Origin: Sphingomonas sp. Leaf20 | GTDB lineage: Bacteria > Pseudomonadota > Alphaproteobacteria > Sphingomonadales > Sphingomonadaceae | Direction of reading: 5' to 3' | Assembly: GCF_001421535.1 (NCBI RefSeq) | Contig: NZ_LMKN01000009.1 | Span: 546,030 to 610,029 of the forward strand | DNA length: 64,000 bases | In this document: positions 26,600-35,624 of the stretch, piece after piece | Layout of the letters: each line of letters opens with the position of its first letter | Position numbering within the stretch: the stretch's first letter is position 1 | The notes under the pieces: generated by a model | The model's database searches: none | What the model was told of the DNA's origin: nothing | What the model saw: only the letters and a program-made list of their open reading frames with translations | Made by a program: the position numbers and the translations under genes

Positions 26600-27715
26600 T
26601 CAGGCGGATTGTGGGATGATGCTGATCATTTCGTCCTCGTTCGGCGCCTTCGATGGCTTGAGTTCGAGCGCCTGATCGGGCGCCACGTGCCGGCTGCGGC
26701 TCGCCGGGTCGAGCGTGACGGTCTCCCCAGTCTCGAGCGAGCGTTCGATCGCCGCGAGCACGCGCATGTCGAGCAGCCCCTCCTCGCCGTCCGCCTCGGG
26801 GTGTCGGTCGTTGAGGATGCAGTCGGAGAAATACTGCGTCTCGTTGCCGAACTGCTCGACCGGCGCGAAGTCGTGCGTCTTGCTGCCCTCCTTGGTCTTT
26901 TCGACATAGGCGATGCCCGTCGTCGCGCCGAACATGAAGCATGGTGACGCATGGATGCTCGCCTTCGTCCCGATCAGCTCGAAGAATTCCGACGGTGCGG
27001 TCGCATAGCTGACGGTGAACTGCGCAACGCGCTCGCCGCTGAAGCGCAGCGTCACCGCCACGGTGTCATGGAAGTTGAAGCCGCGGTTCGGCGTCTTGGT
27101 TCCAACCGCGTGGACCGAGATCGGCTCCTGTCCGAACAGGTTGCGCACGGCATTGAGCGGATAGGTTCCCATGTCGGGCACGGGTCCGCCCCAATAGCCG
27201 TTATGGCCGCGCGAATTGGCCTCCGCGACATTCTGCGCGAATGTCGAGACGAAGCTGCGTAGGTCGCCGAACTCGTTGCCACGCGCACGCGTGATCATCT
27301 CGACGGTGCCGGGCTCGTTGTGGAGGCGGTAGGCGATCATCAGCTTGGCGCCGCTCTTCTGCTGCGCGGCCAGGATCTGCTCGGCCTCGGCGACACTCGA
27401 TGCCATCGGCTTTTCGAGCAGGACGTGGATCCCGGCCTCGAGCGCAGGGACGGCATATTGGAGATGAAGGAAGTTGGGCGTGGCGATATAGACCGCGTCG
27501 ATCTCGCCCGACTTCAGAAGCTCGTCATACTGGTCGTACGACCAGGCCTTGATCTTGTAGAGCTTGGCGAGCTTGTCCGCCTTGACGGGATCGCCCGTCA
27601 CGAGCGCGGTCATCTCGGAATTGTTGGTACGCCCGACGCCCGGCATGAATGCCTGCTGCGAGATCTGGCCGCCGCCGACGACGGCATAGCGAATCTTCTT
27701 GGTGAATCCGAACAT
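26600..27715 (-). CDS. Gfo/Idh/MocA-family oxidoreductase (glucose-fructose-oxidoreductase-like)
   Basis: A 371-residue NAD(P)-dependent oxidoreductase. The N-terminal Rossmann fold (YAVVGGGQISQQAFMPG, near residue 10) is followed by the family EKP motif (HVLLEKPMASS, near residue 100) and a C-terminal sheet domain (YWGGPVPDMGTYPLNAVRNLF). The sequence resembles Zymomonas glucose-fructose oxidoreductase but has no Tat signal, so it should stay in the cytosol. AAAGG precedes the ATG. It probably interconverts a sugar or polyol and its keto or lactone form; the exact substrate is unknown. Confidence 0.88.
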   Translation of the reverse strand: MFGFTKKIRYAVVGGGQISQQAFMPGVGRTNNSEMTALVTGDPVKADKLAKLYKIKAWSYDQYDELLKSGEIDAVYIATPNFLHLQYAVPALEAGIHVLLEKPMASSVAEAEQILAAQQKSGAKLMIAYRLHNEPGTVEMITRARGNEFGDLRSFVSTFAQNVAEANSRGHNGYWGGPVPDMGTYPLNAVRNLFGQEPISVHAVGTKTPNRGFNFHDTVAVTLRFSGERVAQFTVSYATAPSEFFELIGTKASIHASPCFMFGATTGIAYVEKTKEGSKTHDFAPVEQFGNETQYFSDCILNDRHPEADGEEGLLDMRVLAAIERSLETGETVTLDPASRSRHVAPDQALELKPSKAPNEDEMISIIPQSA

Positions 27716-27888
27716 GCTCGGCCTTTCCAGTGGTTACGGGGAATGCCGGACGAACGATGGACGCCTCGGTTTGTTGCGACGCGGCATCGCAGCCGCGCGT
27801 GCGAAGCGACGGGGCTGGCTGTGCGCAGCGTGATATTGCGGTATCGATGGCGGCATTGATTCTCACTGGGCAAGGGACCGGGCGAGCC

Positions 27889-28575
27889 ATGCACTTCGAC
27901 GACGTAATCCTCGGGCGGCGCAGCGTGCGCGGCTACACGGCAGAGCCGGTGCCGCGTGCGCTGATCGAGGAGGTGCTGACGCTGGCGATGCGCGCGCCGT
28001 CGTCGATGAACACGCAGCCCTATCACTTCCACGTCGTCGGCGGCGCGGCGCTCGATGCGATCCGGGCGGGCAACACCGAACGCATGCTCGGCGGGGTGCC
28101 GCAGTCGCGCGAATTCCGCACCGGCACCGCCTTTGCGGGCGCGCACCGCGACCGTCAGGTCGGTGTCGCCAAGCAGCTCTTTACCGCAATGGGGATCGCG
28201 CGCGACGACGCGGACGCCCGCCAGGACTGGGTGATGCGCGGGTTCCGGCAGTTCGATGCGCCGGTTTGCGTCATCATCACGTTCGACCGCGATCTGGCCG
28301 ACAGCGACGACACCGTGTTCGACTGCGGCGCGGTCGCCACCTTGCTCGTCAACGCGGCGTGGTCGCGCGGGCTTGGCACGGTGATCAACAGCCAGGGCAT
28401 CATGCAGTCCCCCGTCGTCCGGGAACATGCAGCGATCCCGGACGACCAGGTGATCATGAAGAGCATCGCACTCGGCTGGCCCGACGCGCAGTTCCCCGCG
28501 AACGCCGTCGTGTCCGAACGCCGCACGGTCGATGAGGCGGCGGTCTTCATCGGTTTCGAACCCGAGGACGAGTAA
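27889..28575 (+). CDS. Nitroreductase-family FMN oxidoreductase
   Basis: A 228-residue flavoenzyme. FMN-binding RRSVRGY occurs near residue 9, followed by MRAPSSMNTQPYHFHVV, the mid-region motif LLVNAAWSRGLGTVINSQGIM, and a C-terminal IALGWPDAQFPANAVVSERR. This is the usual nitroreductase layout for reducing nitro or quinone compounds with NAD(P)H. The start at 27889 places the family N-terminus MHFDDVILGRRSV first; an in-frame ATG at 27847 adds 14 unconserved residues. It faces away from the Gfo/Idh gene across a 173-nt gap. Confidence 0.87.
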   Translation: MHFDDVILGRRSVRGYTAEPVPRALIEEVLTLAMRAPSSMNTQPYHFHVVGGAALDAIRAGNTERMLGGVPQSREFRTGTAFAGAHRDRQVGVAKQLFTAMGIARDDADARQDWVMRGFRQFDAPVCVIITFDRDLADSDDTVFDCGAVATLLVNAAWSRGLGTVINSQGIMQSPVVREHAAIPDDQVIMKSIALGWPDAQFPANAVVSERRTVDEAAVFIGFEPEDE

Positions 28576-28647
28576 GCGCTGCGCGGTTTTCGGTCGGGAC
28601 CTTATTGCCGCTGATCGTTGTGCGGGTTCCCCCAACGGAGTTACCCC

Positions 28648-29091
28648 ATGAGCGACACCGATATTTCCGTCCTGAACGGCCTGATCAAGACGACCCTCGA
28701 CAGCATGAAGGGCTATGAGGACGCGGCGAAGGACGCGGAGTCGACGCAGTTCGCAACGATGTTCGCCGATTTCGCGCGTGACCGCGCACAGGTCGCGACC
28801 AAGCTGCAGGACCAGGTCCGTACGCTCGGCGGCGAGCCTGAGCTGGACTCGAGCATGCTCGCAGCGGCGCACCGCACGTTCATGGATCTGAAGCAGGCGA
28901 TCACGGGCAAGGATGACAAGGCGATCATCAACGAGGTCGAGCGCGGCGAGGACCATATCAAGGCGAAGTACGAAGACGCCATGAAGGATACCGACGTGTC
29001 GCCGGCAACGCAGGGTGTCATCAAGGACGGCTTCGCATCGGTTCGCGAAGGCCATGACAAGATGAGCGCGCTGAAGCACAGCATCGCGTGA
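28648..29091 (+). CDS. PA2169-type four-helix-bundle protein (DUF2383)
   Basis: A 147-residue all-helical ferritin-like protein (LNGLIKTTLDSMKGYEDAAKDAE...FADFARDRAQVATKLQDQVRTLGG...). This matches the DUF2383/PA2169 family, often stress-induced and of unknown biochemical role. The Glu/Asp/Lys pattern supports a four-helix bundle. The ATG at 28648 has CGGAG upstream. A strong hairpin follows the gene, so it is probably transcribed alone. Confidence 0.85.
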   Translation: MSDTDISVLNGLIKTTLDSMKGYEDAAKDAESTQFATMFADFARDRAQVATKLQDQVRTLGGEPELDSSMLAAAHRTFMDLKQAITGKDDKAIINEVERGEDHIKAKYEDAMKDTDVSPATQGVIKDGFASVREGHDKMSALKHSIA

Positions 29092-29096
29092 TTCCG

Positions 29097-29124
29097 TGGG
29101 GCGATGGGTCCGCCCGTCGCCCCA
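29097..29124 (+). terminator. Hairpin after the four-helix-bundle gene
   Basis: A 12-bp stem with one T-G wobble (29097-29108 with 29113-29124, loop TCCG), 6 nt after the stop codon. It is followed by TCACTTCC rather than a clean T-run. The stem is strong enough to separate this gene from the carotenoid genes. Confidence 0.65.
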
Positions 29125-29289
29125 TCACTTCCAAGGTTCCCCGCACGACCGTGCGACGGGGTAACACGGAGCTCTTATTTCGGCGTTCCGTCTCGCATAT
29201 GCCCCGTACCGCGCGTATATGTTGACCATGTCGAGCGCATCGCAGAACTCTCCCGCCGGACCTTGCGCCGGGCTTTGGATCGGACGCTG

Positions 29290-29853
29290 ATGTCCTGGAT
29301 CGAAAAGCTCGGCATCGTCGTCTTCATGGTGCTCTTCATGGAGTGCTTTGCATGGGCGGCGCATAAATATGTCATGCACGGCTGGGGCTGGGGCTGGCAC
29401 AAGTCGCATCACGAGGAGACCGAGGGGTGGTTCGAGAAGAACGACCTCTACGCCATCGTCTTCGCGATCGTGCCGATCATCCTGTTTGTCGTCGGACTGC
29501 GCTGGGAACCGCTCTGGTGGGCCGCGCTTGGCATAACGGTCTATGGCGGCATCTATGCGTTCGTCCACGACATGCTCGTGCATCAGCGCGGGCGGTTTCG
29601 CTGGGTCCCCAAACAGGGCTATTTCAAGCGTCTGCTCCAGGCGCATCGTCTGCATCATGCGGTCGAGGGCAAGCATGGTACGGTCAGCCACGGGTTCCTG
29701 TTCGCGCGCAAGCCGGCCGTCCTGAAGGCGCAGTTGCGCGCCAACGCGGACCCGCAGCGCCGCACGCCGCGGGGCGTAGACCAGCGGGACCGGGCAAGCG
29801 AGGCCGTCCCTGCCTCCGAGCCGTTGCCCGCGTCCCCCGTGTCCCGCCGATGA
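29290..29853 (+). CDS. crtZ: Beta-carotene 3-hydroxylase CrtZ
   Basis: A 187-residue membrane non-heme di-iron hydroxylase. Four histidine clusters are present in the CrtZ order: HKYVMHG, HKSHH, HDMLVHQR and HRLHH, among about four hydrophobic segments. It adds 3-hydroxyl groups to beta-ionone rings, giving zeaxanthin, or astaxanthin when combined with the ketolase. The start at ATG 29290 gives the family-like MSWIEKLGIVVFMVLFMECF; upstream in-frame residues do not resemble the family. The C-terminal 35 residues are Pro/Arg-rich and poorly conserved. crtW follows 13 nt later. Confidence 0.93.
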   Translation: MSWIEKLGIVVFMVLFMECFAWAAHKYVMHGWGWGWHKSHHEETEGWFEKNDLYAIVFAIVPIILFVVGLRWEPLWWAALGITVYGGIYAFVHDMLVHQRGRFRWVPKQGYFKRLLQAHRLHHAVEGKHGTVSHGFLFARKPAVLKAQLRANADPQRRTPRGVDQRDRASEAVPASEPLPASPVSRR

Positions 29854-29866
29854 GCGGCGTTTCGGC

Positions 29867-30628
29867 ATGACCGGAACGGCTGCACGTCGCCAATCGAAGA
29901 TCGGACTCGCGCTCGCCGCGGTCATCGTCACGGCATGGCTCGCAATCCATATCACCGGAATATTCCTGTGGCGCTGGACGCCCGGCCTCGTGCCGGTCGC
30001 GCTGGTCATGGTGCTGGTCCAGACATGGCTGAGCACCGGGTTGTTCATCATCGCCCATGACTCGATGCACGGCGCGCTCGCCCCCGGCCAGCCGCGGCTG
30101 AACGCCGTGGTCGGTGCACTCTGCCTCTCGCTCTACGCCTGCCTTTCCTATGCGACGCTGCTGCCGCAGCATCACCGCCACCACAAGCATGCCGGGCGTG
30201 CGGGCGACCCCGATTTCCATGGCGGCGATCCGAGCCTGCTCGGCTGGTTCGGGCAGTTCTTCCGGACCTATTATTCGCATGGGCAGATCGTGCGGATCAC
30301 CGTGGTCGCGCTCGTCTACACGCTCGTCCTCGGCGCGCCGCTCGGCAATATCGTCGTGTTCTGGGCAGTGCCCGCGCTCGGGGCGGTGCTGCAGCTGTTC
30401 GTGTTCGGAACCTGGCTGCCGCACCGCGAGCGCGAGGAGCCGTTCCTCGACGACCATCGCGCGCATAGCGCGAAGATTCCGCAATTTCTGTCGCTGCTCA
30501 CCTGTTTCCATTTCGGTGGCTATCATCACGAGCATCACCTCTCGCCCGGTACGCCGTGGTGGGGACTCCCCGCGCGCCGTCGCGAGATGCGGGACCGCGC
30601 GACGGTATCGGGATCGCGCACTACGTAG
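29867..30628 (+). CDS. crtW: Beta-carotene 4-ketolase CrtW
   Basis: A 253-residue membrane fatty-acid-desaturase-like ketolase. Histidine boxes are HDSMHG (about residue 65), HHRHHKHAG (about 104) and HHEHHLSP near the C-terminus, with the CrtW-typical FGTWLPHRE. It introduces 4-keto groups into beta-carotene or zeaxanthin. Directly after crtZ, the pair is sufficient in principle to turn beta-carotene into astaxanthin and its intermediates. No other crt genes occur in the window, so precursor synthesis is encoded elsewhere. Confidence 0.94.
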   Translation: MTGTAARRQSKIGLALAAVIVTAWLAIHITGIFLWRWTPGLVPVALVMVLVQTWLSTGLFIIAHDSMHGALAPGQPRLNAVVGALCLSLYACLSYATLLPQHHRHHKHAGRAGDPDFHGGDPSLLGWFGQFFRTYYSHGQIVRITVVALVYTLVLGAPLGNIVVFWAVPALGAVLQLFVFGTWLPHREREEPFLDDHRAHSAKIPQFLSLLTCFHFGGYHHEHHLSPGTPWWGLPARRREMRDRATVSGSRTT

Positions 30629-30640
30629 AATTGCGTAGTG
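30619..30640 (+). terminator. Hairpin overlapping the crtW stop codon
   Basis: CACTACG (30619-30625) pairs with CGTAGTG (30634-30640), with an 8-nt loop that holds the TAG stop. No T-run follows. It could be a weak terminator or 3' stabiliser for crtZW. Confidence 0.4.
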
Positions 30641-30691
30641 ACGCGCAGGCGGCCGGGGCTCACACTGTCACGACCGCCACAGGAGTCCGTC

Positions 30692-30973
30692 ATGATGCCG
30701 CGCGACCCGAGCTTCTTCCGTACGCGAGTCCTACGCGAAGCGAAGCGGATGCAGGGTGCGGCGTCGGTCGAGGCGCAGATCGCGCATCACGGCATGCTGT
30801 CCGCCTATGTCGACCAATGCCGCGCGGTCGCCGATCCCGAACACGATTGTGCGCATTGCGAGGCCGCACCGCTGTGCCGGGCGATCGCGCAAGAGGATCG
30901 CGAGGCGCGCCGTCACGGCTATCCGGCCGGGTCCGACGGCCCGGTCCATACGGATCTGCGTGGACTGCGTTGA
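30692..30973 (+). CDS. Small cysteine-containing protein of unknown function
   Basis: A 93-residue soluble protein (MMPRDPSFFRTRVLREAKRM...) with Cys residues in CRAVADPEHDCAHCEAAPLC near the middle. The spacing could hold a metal or iron-sulfur site, and it is loosely like the small DUF6455 proteins of other Alphaproteobacteria. AGGAG at 30681-30685 supports the ATG at 30692 or 30695. I do not recognise a function. It stands alone between crtW and the potassium channel. Confidence 0.7.
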   Translation: MMPRDPSFFRTRVLREAKRMQGAASVEAQIAHHGMLSAYVDQCRAVADPEHDCAHCEAAPLCRAIAQEDREARRHGYPAGSDGPVHTDLRGLR

Positions 30974-31070
30974 TCGCGCGGCATTGCCGGAGTTGCGATG
31001 ACGGCGCGATAGCTGGCCGCAGGGGTGCCGTATGTGCCGCCGGCGCCGGGCCCGGATGCGGGGGTCGCCA

Positions 31071-31508
31071 GTGACCCTCTTCACGCAGCTGGCGACGTCG
31101 ACCGCGATGGTCCTGCTGACGACGTTGGTCCATCTTGCCGGGCTTGCGGGGCTGTTGATGGTGATCCGGCGACGCGACGAGACGCTCAGTCCGCGTCGGC
31201 GCTGGCGCGACGTGGTCGGGATCGTCGGCGCAGCGATCGCACTGTTCGTGCTGCACGGGATCGAGATCTGGGCCTATGCCGCGCTGTACCTGGTGACGGG
31301 CGCGCTCGCCGACCTCGGCAGCGCGCTCTACTTCTCCACCACCACCTATACGACGATCGGCTATGGCGACGTCCTGCTCGGGGTCGACTGGCGGATCGTC
31401 GGCGCGATCGAGGGGGCGAACGGTATCATCCTGCTGGGGTGGTCGACCGCCTTTTTCGTCGCGATCGTCAGGCGGATGCGGTTCGTCGAACGCGAGTTCG
31501 AAGGATGA
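31071..31508 (+). CDS. Two-TM potassium channel-like membrane protein
   Basis: A 145-residue membrane protein with hydrophobic segments at about 12-33, 48-75 and 108-127 and a pore loop carrying the potassium selectivity filter TTIGYGD (94-100). There is no regulatory RCK or cyclic-nucleotide domain. The GTG start at 31071 has GGGGG at an 8-nt distance; in-frame ATGs at 31032 and 31056 would add up to 13 basic residues. Related small proteins are annotated as ion channel family. It converges on the thiamine permease gene with a 13-nt gap. Confidence 0.8.
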   Translation: MTLFTQLATSTAMVLLTTLVHLAGLAGLLMVIRRRDETLSPRRRWRDVVGIVGAAIALFVLHGIEIWAYAALYLVTGALADLGSALYFSTTTYTTIGYGDVLLGVDWRIVGAIEGANGIILLGWSTAFFVAIVRRMRFVEREFEG

Positions 31509-31521
31509 CGCAGCGCTTGGC

Positions 31522-32088
31522 TCAGCCGCGCCAGCCGGGCACCGTCTGCCGCCAGCGCCGATATCCGATCACCGCGAGCACGACCATCGCGGCATAGAGC
31601 CCCGCGGTGGGCATCAGGCCCTTCACGACGAACATGCCGACATACAGGATGTCGACCGCGATCCACAGCAGCCAGCTTTCGGCATGCCGGCGTGCGGTCC
31701 AATATTGCGCGACCAGACTGAAGCTCGTCAACGCCGAGTCCATCCAGGGAAGCGCCGCGTCGGTGAACCGGCTGGTGAACCACCCAACGGCGACCGCCCC
31801 CGCCGCGCCGATGGCGAGGCCGGTCACGACGGCCCTGGCGGGCAAGCGCTCGACGACGATCGCACCGTCATCGCGCGCGCCGCGCTGCCACGAAATCCAG
31901 CCATAGACGATCGCGATCCCGAACAGCGCCTGAAGCACCATGTCGGCATAGAGCCGCACGTCGAGGAACAGCTTGAAATAGAGCGCGCAGGCCATGAGGT
32001 TGACGGGCCAGCACAGCATACGCCGTTTCGCGGTCAGCCAGATGCCGGTGAAACTGACGAGCACTGCGGCGATCTCGAGCGGTGTCAT
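31522..32088 (-). CDS. pnuT: PnuC-family vitamin permease, probably thiamine (PnuT)
   Basis: A 188-residue inner-membrane protein with about seven hydrophobic segments and the PnuC-family hallmarks ALYFKLFLDVRLYADMVLQALF and the central WYWISW-like YGWISWQRG. PnuC homologues import nicotinamide riboside, thiamine or riboflavin by facilitated diffusion with intracellular phosphorylation. It is the last gene of a TPP-riboswitch operon whose middle gene is a kinase, so thiamine is the expected cargo. The ATG overlaps the kinase stop (ATGA); the SD lies inside the kinase gene. Confidence 0.87.
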   Translation of the reverse strand: MTPLEIAAVLVSFTGIWLTAKRRMLCWPVNLMACALYFKLFLDVRLYADMVLQALFGIAIVYGWISWQRGARDDGAIVVERLPARAVVTGLAIGAAGAVAVGWFTSRFTDAALPWMDSALTSFSLVAQYWTARRHAESWLLWIAVDILYVGMFVVKGLMPTAGLYAAMVVLAVIGYRRWRQTVPGWRG

Positions 32089-33239
32089 CGTTGGCTCCCC
32101 ATCTGTGTGATCGCACGCAGCAGCGCGCGTCCGGCGCCTGCGCGAAACCATTCGGCATGCGCGAGCAGATATCCGTCCCATGCCAGCGTCGCCGCGTGCT
32201 CATCGCCGGCGATTCCCGCGAAATAGTCGATCTCCGACAGCGCGAACTCGACATGCACCAGTGGCAACAGCGCGGCGATCGTGGCGAGGTCGGCGCTGCC
32301 CAGCGGCCGGACGGTGGCATAGCCGTGCAGCAGCGCGACCGCCGCGTCGGGATCGGCAATGCTGTCATCCGCCCCCTGCCCCAGATCAAGCCAGCGGACT
32401 GCCGTGCGTTCGATCGCCGTGGCGATATCGTGGACCGCGCTGGTACGGTCGGCGAGCCCGAAGTCGAACGTCGCCGCTACGCTGCCGTCCGTGGCCCACA
32501 ACAGGTTCGAGGGATGCCAGTCATTGTGAGTCCACAGCGGCGGCTGGACCGCCAGACGTGGCGCGAGTCCCTGCCCCAGGGTTGCGAACAGCGCCGCCAG
32601 CTCGCGACGCCATGGTCTGGTCGCGAGATAGCCTGCGAGCGCGGGGCGCTCTGCGACATAGGCCTCGACGGCGACGATCGGGTCCGCGGCCGACAAGATC
32701 GCAAGACTGGTGACGAGGGGCTGGACCGCGCGCGCAGGCGCATCGAAACCGGCCGCCGCGTCGTGGAGCCGCGCCAGCGCGGCGCCCGCTGCCCCGGCGT
32801 GCTCGCCCGACAGGAACGGCGTCCATGACTGGCGGTCGCGGTAGAGATCCGCGCCGGGCGCCTGGCGATGCACCTCATAGGTCCATCCGTCCGCGGTGAC
32901 CGCACTTTCTCCCGATGCGGTTCGCAGGACCTCCGCGACGCTGACGCCGCGGGCGGCGAGATGCGCGATGAACGCGTGTTCCTCGGCCAGACCGGCGGGC
33001 GAGCGGAGCCGGTGATGATGCCGCTTCACGACGAACGCACCCGTCGTCGTCCGAACGAGCGTTGCCGCCGAAAAGGGGCGCGGCGAATGCCATTCGAGCG
33101 CAGTCATCCGCCCCGCCGCGGGAAAGCCTGCGAGGATCGCCGCAGCTTCCTCGGGCGTGATGGCAGGCCAGGTCGGCGCCTCGAGCGCGGTGCCCATGCC
33201 GTGAACGCGGTGGCCGGCAGCGGACGGCGGCGTCGTCAT
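32085..33239 (-). CDS. APH/choline-kinase-fold phosphotransferase, probable thiamine kinase
   Basis: A 384-residue small-molecule kinase. The N-lobe has a VVKRHHH-type lysine segment near residue 70. The catalytic loop HNDWHPSN carries Asp240 and Asn245 (HxDxxxxN), and the metal-binding Asp259 is in FDFGLAD. Position between a TonB receptor and PnuT under a TPP riboswitch points to phosphorylation of imported thiamine, trapping it in the cytosol. No close similarity to E. coli ThiK was checked. Its start follows the receptor stop by 1 nt and its stop overlaps pnuT. Confidence 0.82.
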   Translation of the reverse strand: MTTPPSAAGHRVHGMGTALEAPTWPAITPEEAAAILAGFPAAGRMTALEWHSPRPFSAATLVRTTTGAFVVKRHHHRLRSPAGLAEEHAFIAHLAARGVSVAEVLRTASGESAVTADGWTYEVHRQAPGADLYRDRQSWTPFLSGEHAGAAGAALARLHDAAAGFDAPARAVQPLVTSLAILSAADPIVAVEAYVAERPALAGYLATRPWRRELAALFATLGQGLAPRLAVQPPLWTHNDWHPSNLLWATDGSVAATFDFGLADRTSAVHDIATAIERTAVRWLDLGQGADDSIADPDAAVALLHGYATVRPLGSADLATIAALLPLVHVEFALSEIDYFAGIAGDEHAATLAWDGYLLAHAEWFRAGAGRALLRAITQMGSQR

Positions 33240-33240
33240 G

Positions 33241-35586
33241 TCAGAACGCGCGCGACAGCGTGCCCATCACCGCCGCACCGCTGCCGACATAATAGGCCGG
33301 CGCATTGCCCGTGATGATCGTCCCGCCCCGCCCCGCCACGTCGCGCGCATTGGTGCTGACCGCCTGAACGCCCGCGAGCACATGCGGGTCGGTCACGTTG
33401 ATCGCGTTGATGCGCAGGTCGGTGCGTTTGCCGTCGAGCCACTCGGCGAGATGCATGCCGATCGACAGGTCGAGCGTCGCATAGCCCTTGATGCTCTCGT
33501 CGTTGATGAAGGTCGAATATTGGCGACCGACATATTTCGACGCAATGCTGCCAAAGAACCGGCCATCGTCGTAGAGGCCGCCGGCGCCGAACTGGACGGT
33601 CGGGCTCGACACCGCCCGTTTACCGCGGGTCGGCAGGAAGTCCGAGCCGATCGGCAGATCGTCGTCGATCCGCGCGCGCAGATATTCGCCCGACAGATAC
33701 AGGCTGACCCCGGCGACCGGCCGATAGTCGATCTCCGCATCGACGCCATAGGATGTCTGCCCGCCGACATTGAGCGTCCCGTTGACCTGCGCCCCGCCGC
33801 GATCGATCACCGTCGCGAGCTGTCGGTTGCTGAAGGCGTAATGGAAGCCCGTGACCGATGCGGACAGGCTTTCGCCAATGAAGCGGTACCCGATCTCCTG
33901 CGACACCGAATATTCGTTCTTGAGCGCGTTCGTGCCCTGCACCACGACCTCGCCGCCATAATAATAATCGTAGAGCGCGAATTCGTTCGGCGCGCGGAAG
34001 TTGGTGGTGACGTTGGCAAACAGCTGTTGCCGATCGTCGAGGCGGTAGTGGATCGCCGCGCGGGGCAATGCCGCGAAACTGCTCCGCCGCACCCCGCGCT
34101 GCGGACCGGGCAGATAGTTGCGGCCGTTGCGGAGCAGGTTGACGCCCTTGAAGCCGATATCGATCGTCAGCCGCGGCGTGATCGCGATGCTGTCGGCGAT
34201 GAAGCCCGCCTTGGTGACGGTGACGGTGCGCTGGTTCTCATAGGCGAGCAGACGGCCATCGGCGGTACGGGTCGCCTTTGCGCGATATCCCCACCGGTCC
34301 GCAGGATCGCCGTCGGCATCGACGCGCGTATAGGATTGCGTCACGCGGTCGGTGCCATAGTCGAACCAGAGCCCGGCGGTGATGCGGTGGACGCCCGCCT
34401 GCAACGTCAGCTTGCCGACGCTGCCGCCACGGACCTGGTCGCCGGTATAGTTGCCGAGCACCGTCGCCACCCCGTCGATCGCGCCCGGCAGCGCGATCGG
34501 ATCGGCAAGCGCCTCGTTGCCGAGGAAATTGCCCGTCGTGGCGAGCTGCGTGCCATAGGGTGCGTTGCCGTAGCCGAACTGGAGATAGCTGGTCGTATCC
34601 AGCGTCACGCGGTCGCCGAGCACGATGTGCACCGGCGCGGCGGCATAGAGGTTGCGGAACGGCGCGCGGTAGAGCCGCCAATAGTCGGTCGACCCCGCCC
34701 GATACGCGCGCGCGAAGTTGAAGTCGCGCCCCTGCGCCTGCCATTCGGCAAGCGTCGGGCTGGGGTAGCTCGACGTGTTGGCGTCGTTGTACGACACGGC
34801 GAGGCTGGCGCGATTGCCCGCGCCCCATTCGCGGAGCAGCTTGGCGTCGATATGCTGGCGGGTGTCGTAGCCGGGACCGCGCCAGTTGTTCGCGCGGGTA
34901 TTGGAATAGGACAGGAACGCCTTGATCCCGCTGGTGCCGAGCGTCCCCGTATCGATCCGGACGAAGCCCCGCCGCGCGGCGTAGCTGCCGAGCGACAGGT
35001 CCACCACCGCCCCGGGTCGCGCGCCCGGATCGTCGAGTTTCAGCGACAACAGCCCGCCCGCGCCACCCACCGTCGGCGAGTCGATGTCGACCGACCCCTG
35101 CGCCAGCGCGATCTGCCTGAGGTTCTCCGGGTCGGCGAACTGCGACGGATAGGCAAAGTAATAGCCGATGTCGTTCTGCGGGGCGCCTTCCATCAGGACG
35201 CCGATCTGATCCTGACCCAGCCCGCGCAGCGTGAGGCTCGAGCTCGTCGAGAGACCATAGGGATCGCTCGATGCGACGTTCGCGCCGGGCAACAGCGTGA
35301 CGAGCTGGAACGCGTTCAGCGTCGGCGCCTGCTTGGCAATGAATTCGGCCGAGATCGCGCTTTGCGCGCGGGGCACGCGCTGGTCGGGCAGCAGGCCTGC
35401 GGGATCGGGTTGGCCGGCGACGCGGATCTCGGCGGGGTCCGCAGACGGCGTGTCGGGGCGGGGATCGGTCTGAGCCGTCGCAGGCGCCGCCGCAAGCGAT
35501 GCCGCCAGCGCGATCGCCGCGCACGCAGGCCGCCTGCGCGGGAGCCGAACGGAAGATGTCGAAAAGCCACGATCGAATGTGCGCAC
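33241..35586 (-). CDS. TonB-dependent receptor for thiamine (riboswitch-controlled)
   Basis: A receptor of about 781 residues. After a basic N-terminus, the signal core is ACAAIALAASLAAAPATAQ, then plug motifs (NAFQLVTLLPGANVASSDPYG...TLRGLGQDQIGVLMEGAPQNDIGYYFAY) and a barrel ending in VMGTLSRAF. GTG codons at 35592 and 35586 could both start it; GGAG at 35595-35592 fits the second with a 5-nt spacer. The only upstream element is a TPP riboswitch, and the downstream genes are a kinase and PnuT, so this is most likely the thiamine or thiamine-phosphate receptor noted as riboswitch-linked in other Proteobacteria. Confidence 0.88.
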   Translation of the reverse strand: MRTFDRGFSTSSVRLPRRRPACAAIALAASLAAAPATAQTDPRPDTPSADPAEIRVAGQPDPAGLLPDQRVPRAQSAISAEFIAKQAPTLNAFQLVTLLPGANVASSDPYGLSTSSSLTLRGLGQDQIGVLMEGAPQNDIGYYFAYPSQFADPENLRQIALAQGSVDIDSPTVGGAGGLLSLKLDDPGARPGAVVDLSLGSYAARRGFVRIDTGTLGTSGIKAFLSYSNTRANNWRGPGYDTRQHIDAKLLREWGAGNRASLAVSYNDANTSSYPSPTLAEWQAQGRDFNFARAYRAGSTDYWRLYRAPFRNLYAAAPVHIVLGDRVTLDTTSYLQFGYGNAPYGTQLATTGNFLGNEALADPIALPGAIDGVATVLGNYTGDQVRGGSVGKLTLQAGVHRITAGLWFDYGTDRVTQSYTRVDADGDPADRWGYRAKATRTADGRLLAYENQRTVTVTKAGFIADSIAITPRLTIDIGFKGVNLLRNGRNYLPGPQRGVRRSSFAALPRAAIHYRLDDRQQLFANVTTNFRAPNEFALYDYYYGGEVVVQGTNALKNEYSVSQEIGYRFIGESLSASVTGFHYAFSNRQLATVIDRGGAQVNGTLNVGGQTSYGVDAEIDYRPVAGVSLYLSGEYLRARIDDDLPIGSDFLPTRGKRAVSSPTVQFGAGGLYDDGRFFGSIASKYVGRQYSTFINDESIKGYATLDLSIGMHLAEWLDGKRTDLRINAINVTDPHVLAGVQAVSTNARDVAGRGGTIITGNAPAYYVGSGAAVMGTLSRAF

Positions 35587-35624
35587 GTCCACTCCAAGCG
35601 GAGGGACGACGGAAAAACCGTTGG

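Noticed and set aside
33241..35586. Siderophore or vitamin B12 role for the TonB receptor
   Set aside because: The leader is a TPP riboswitch and downstream genes are a kinase and PnuT-type permease; no siderophore or cobalamin gene is nearby.
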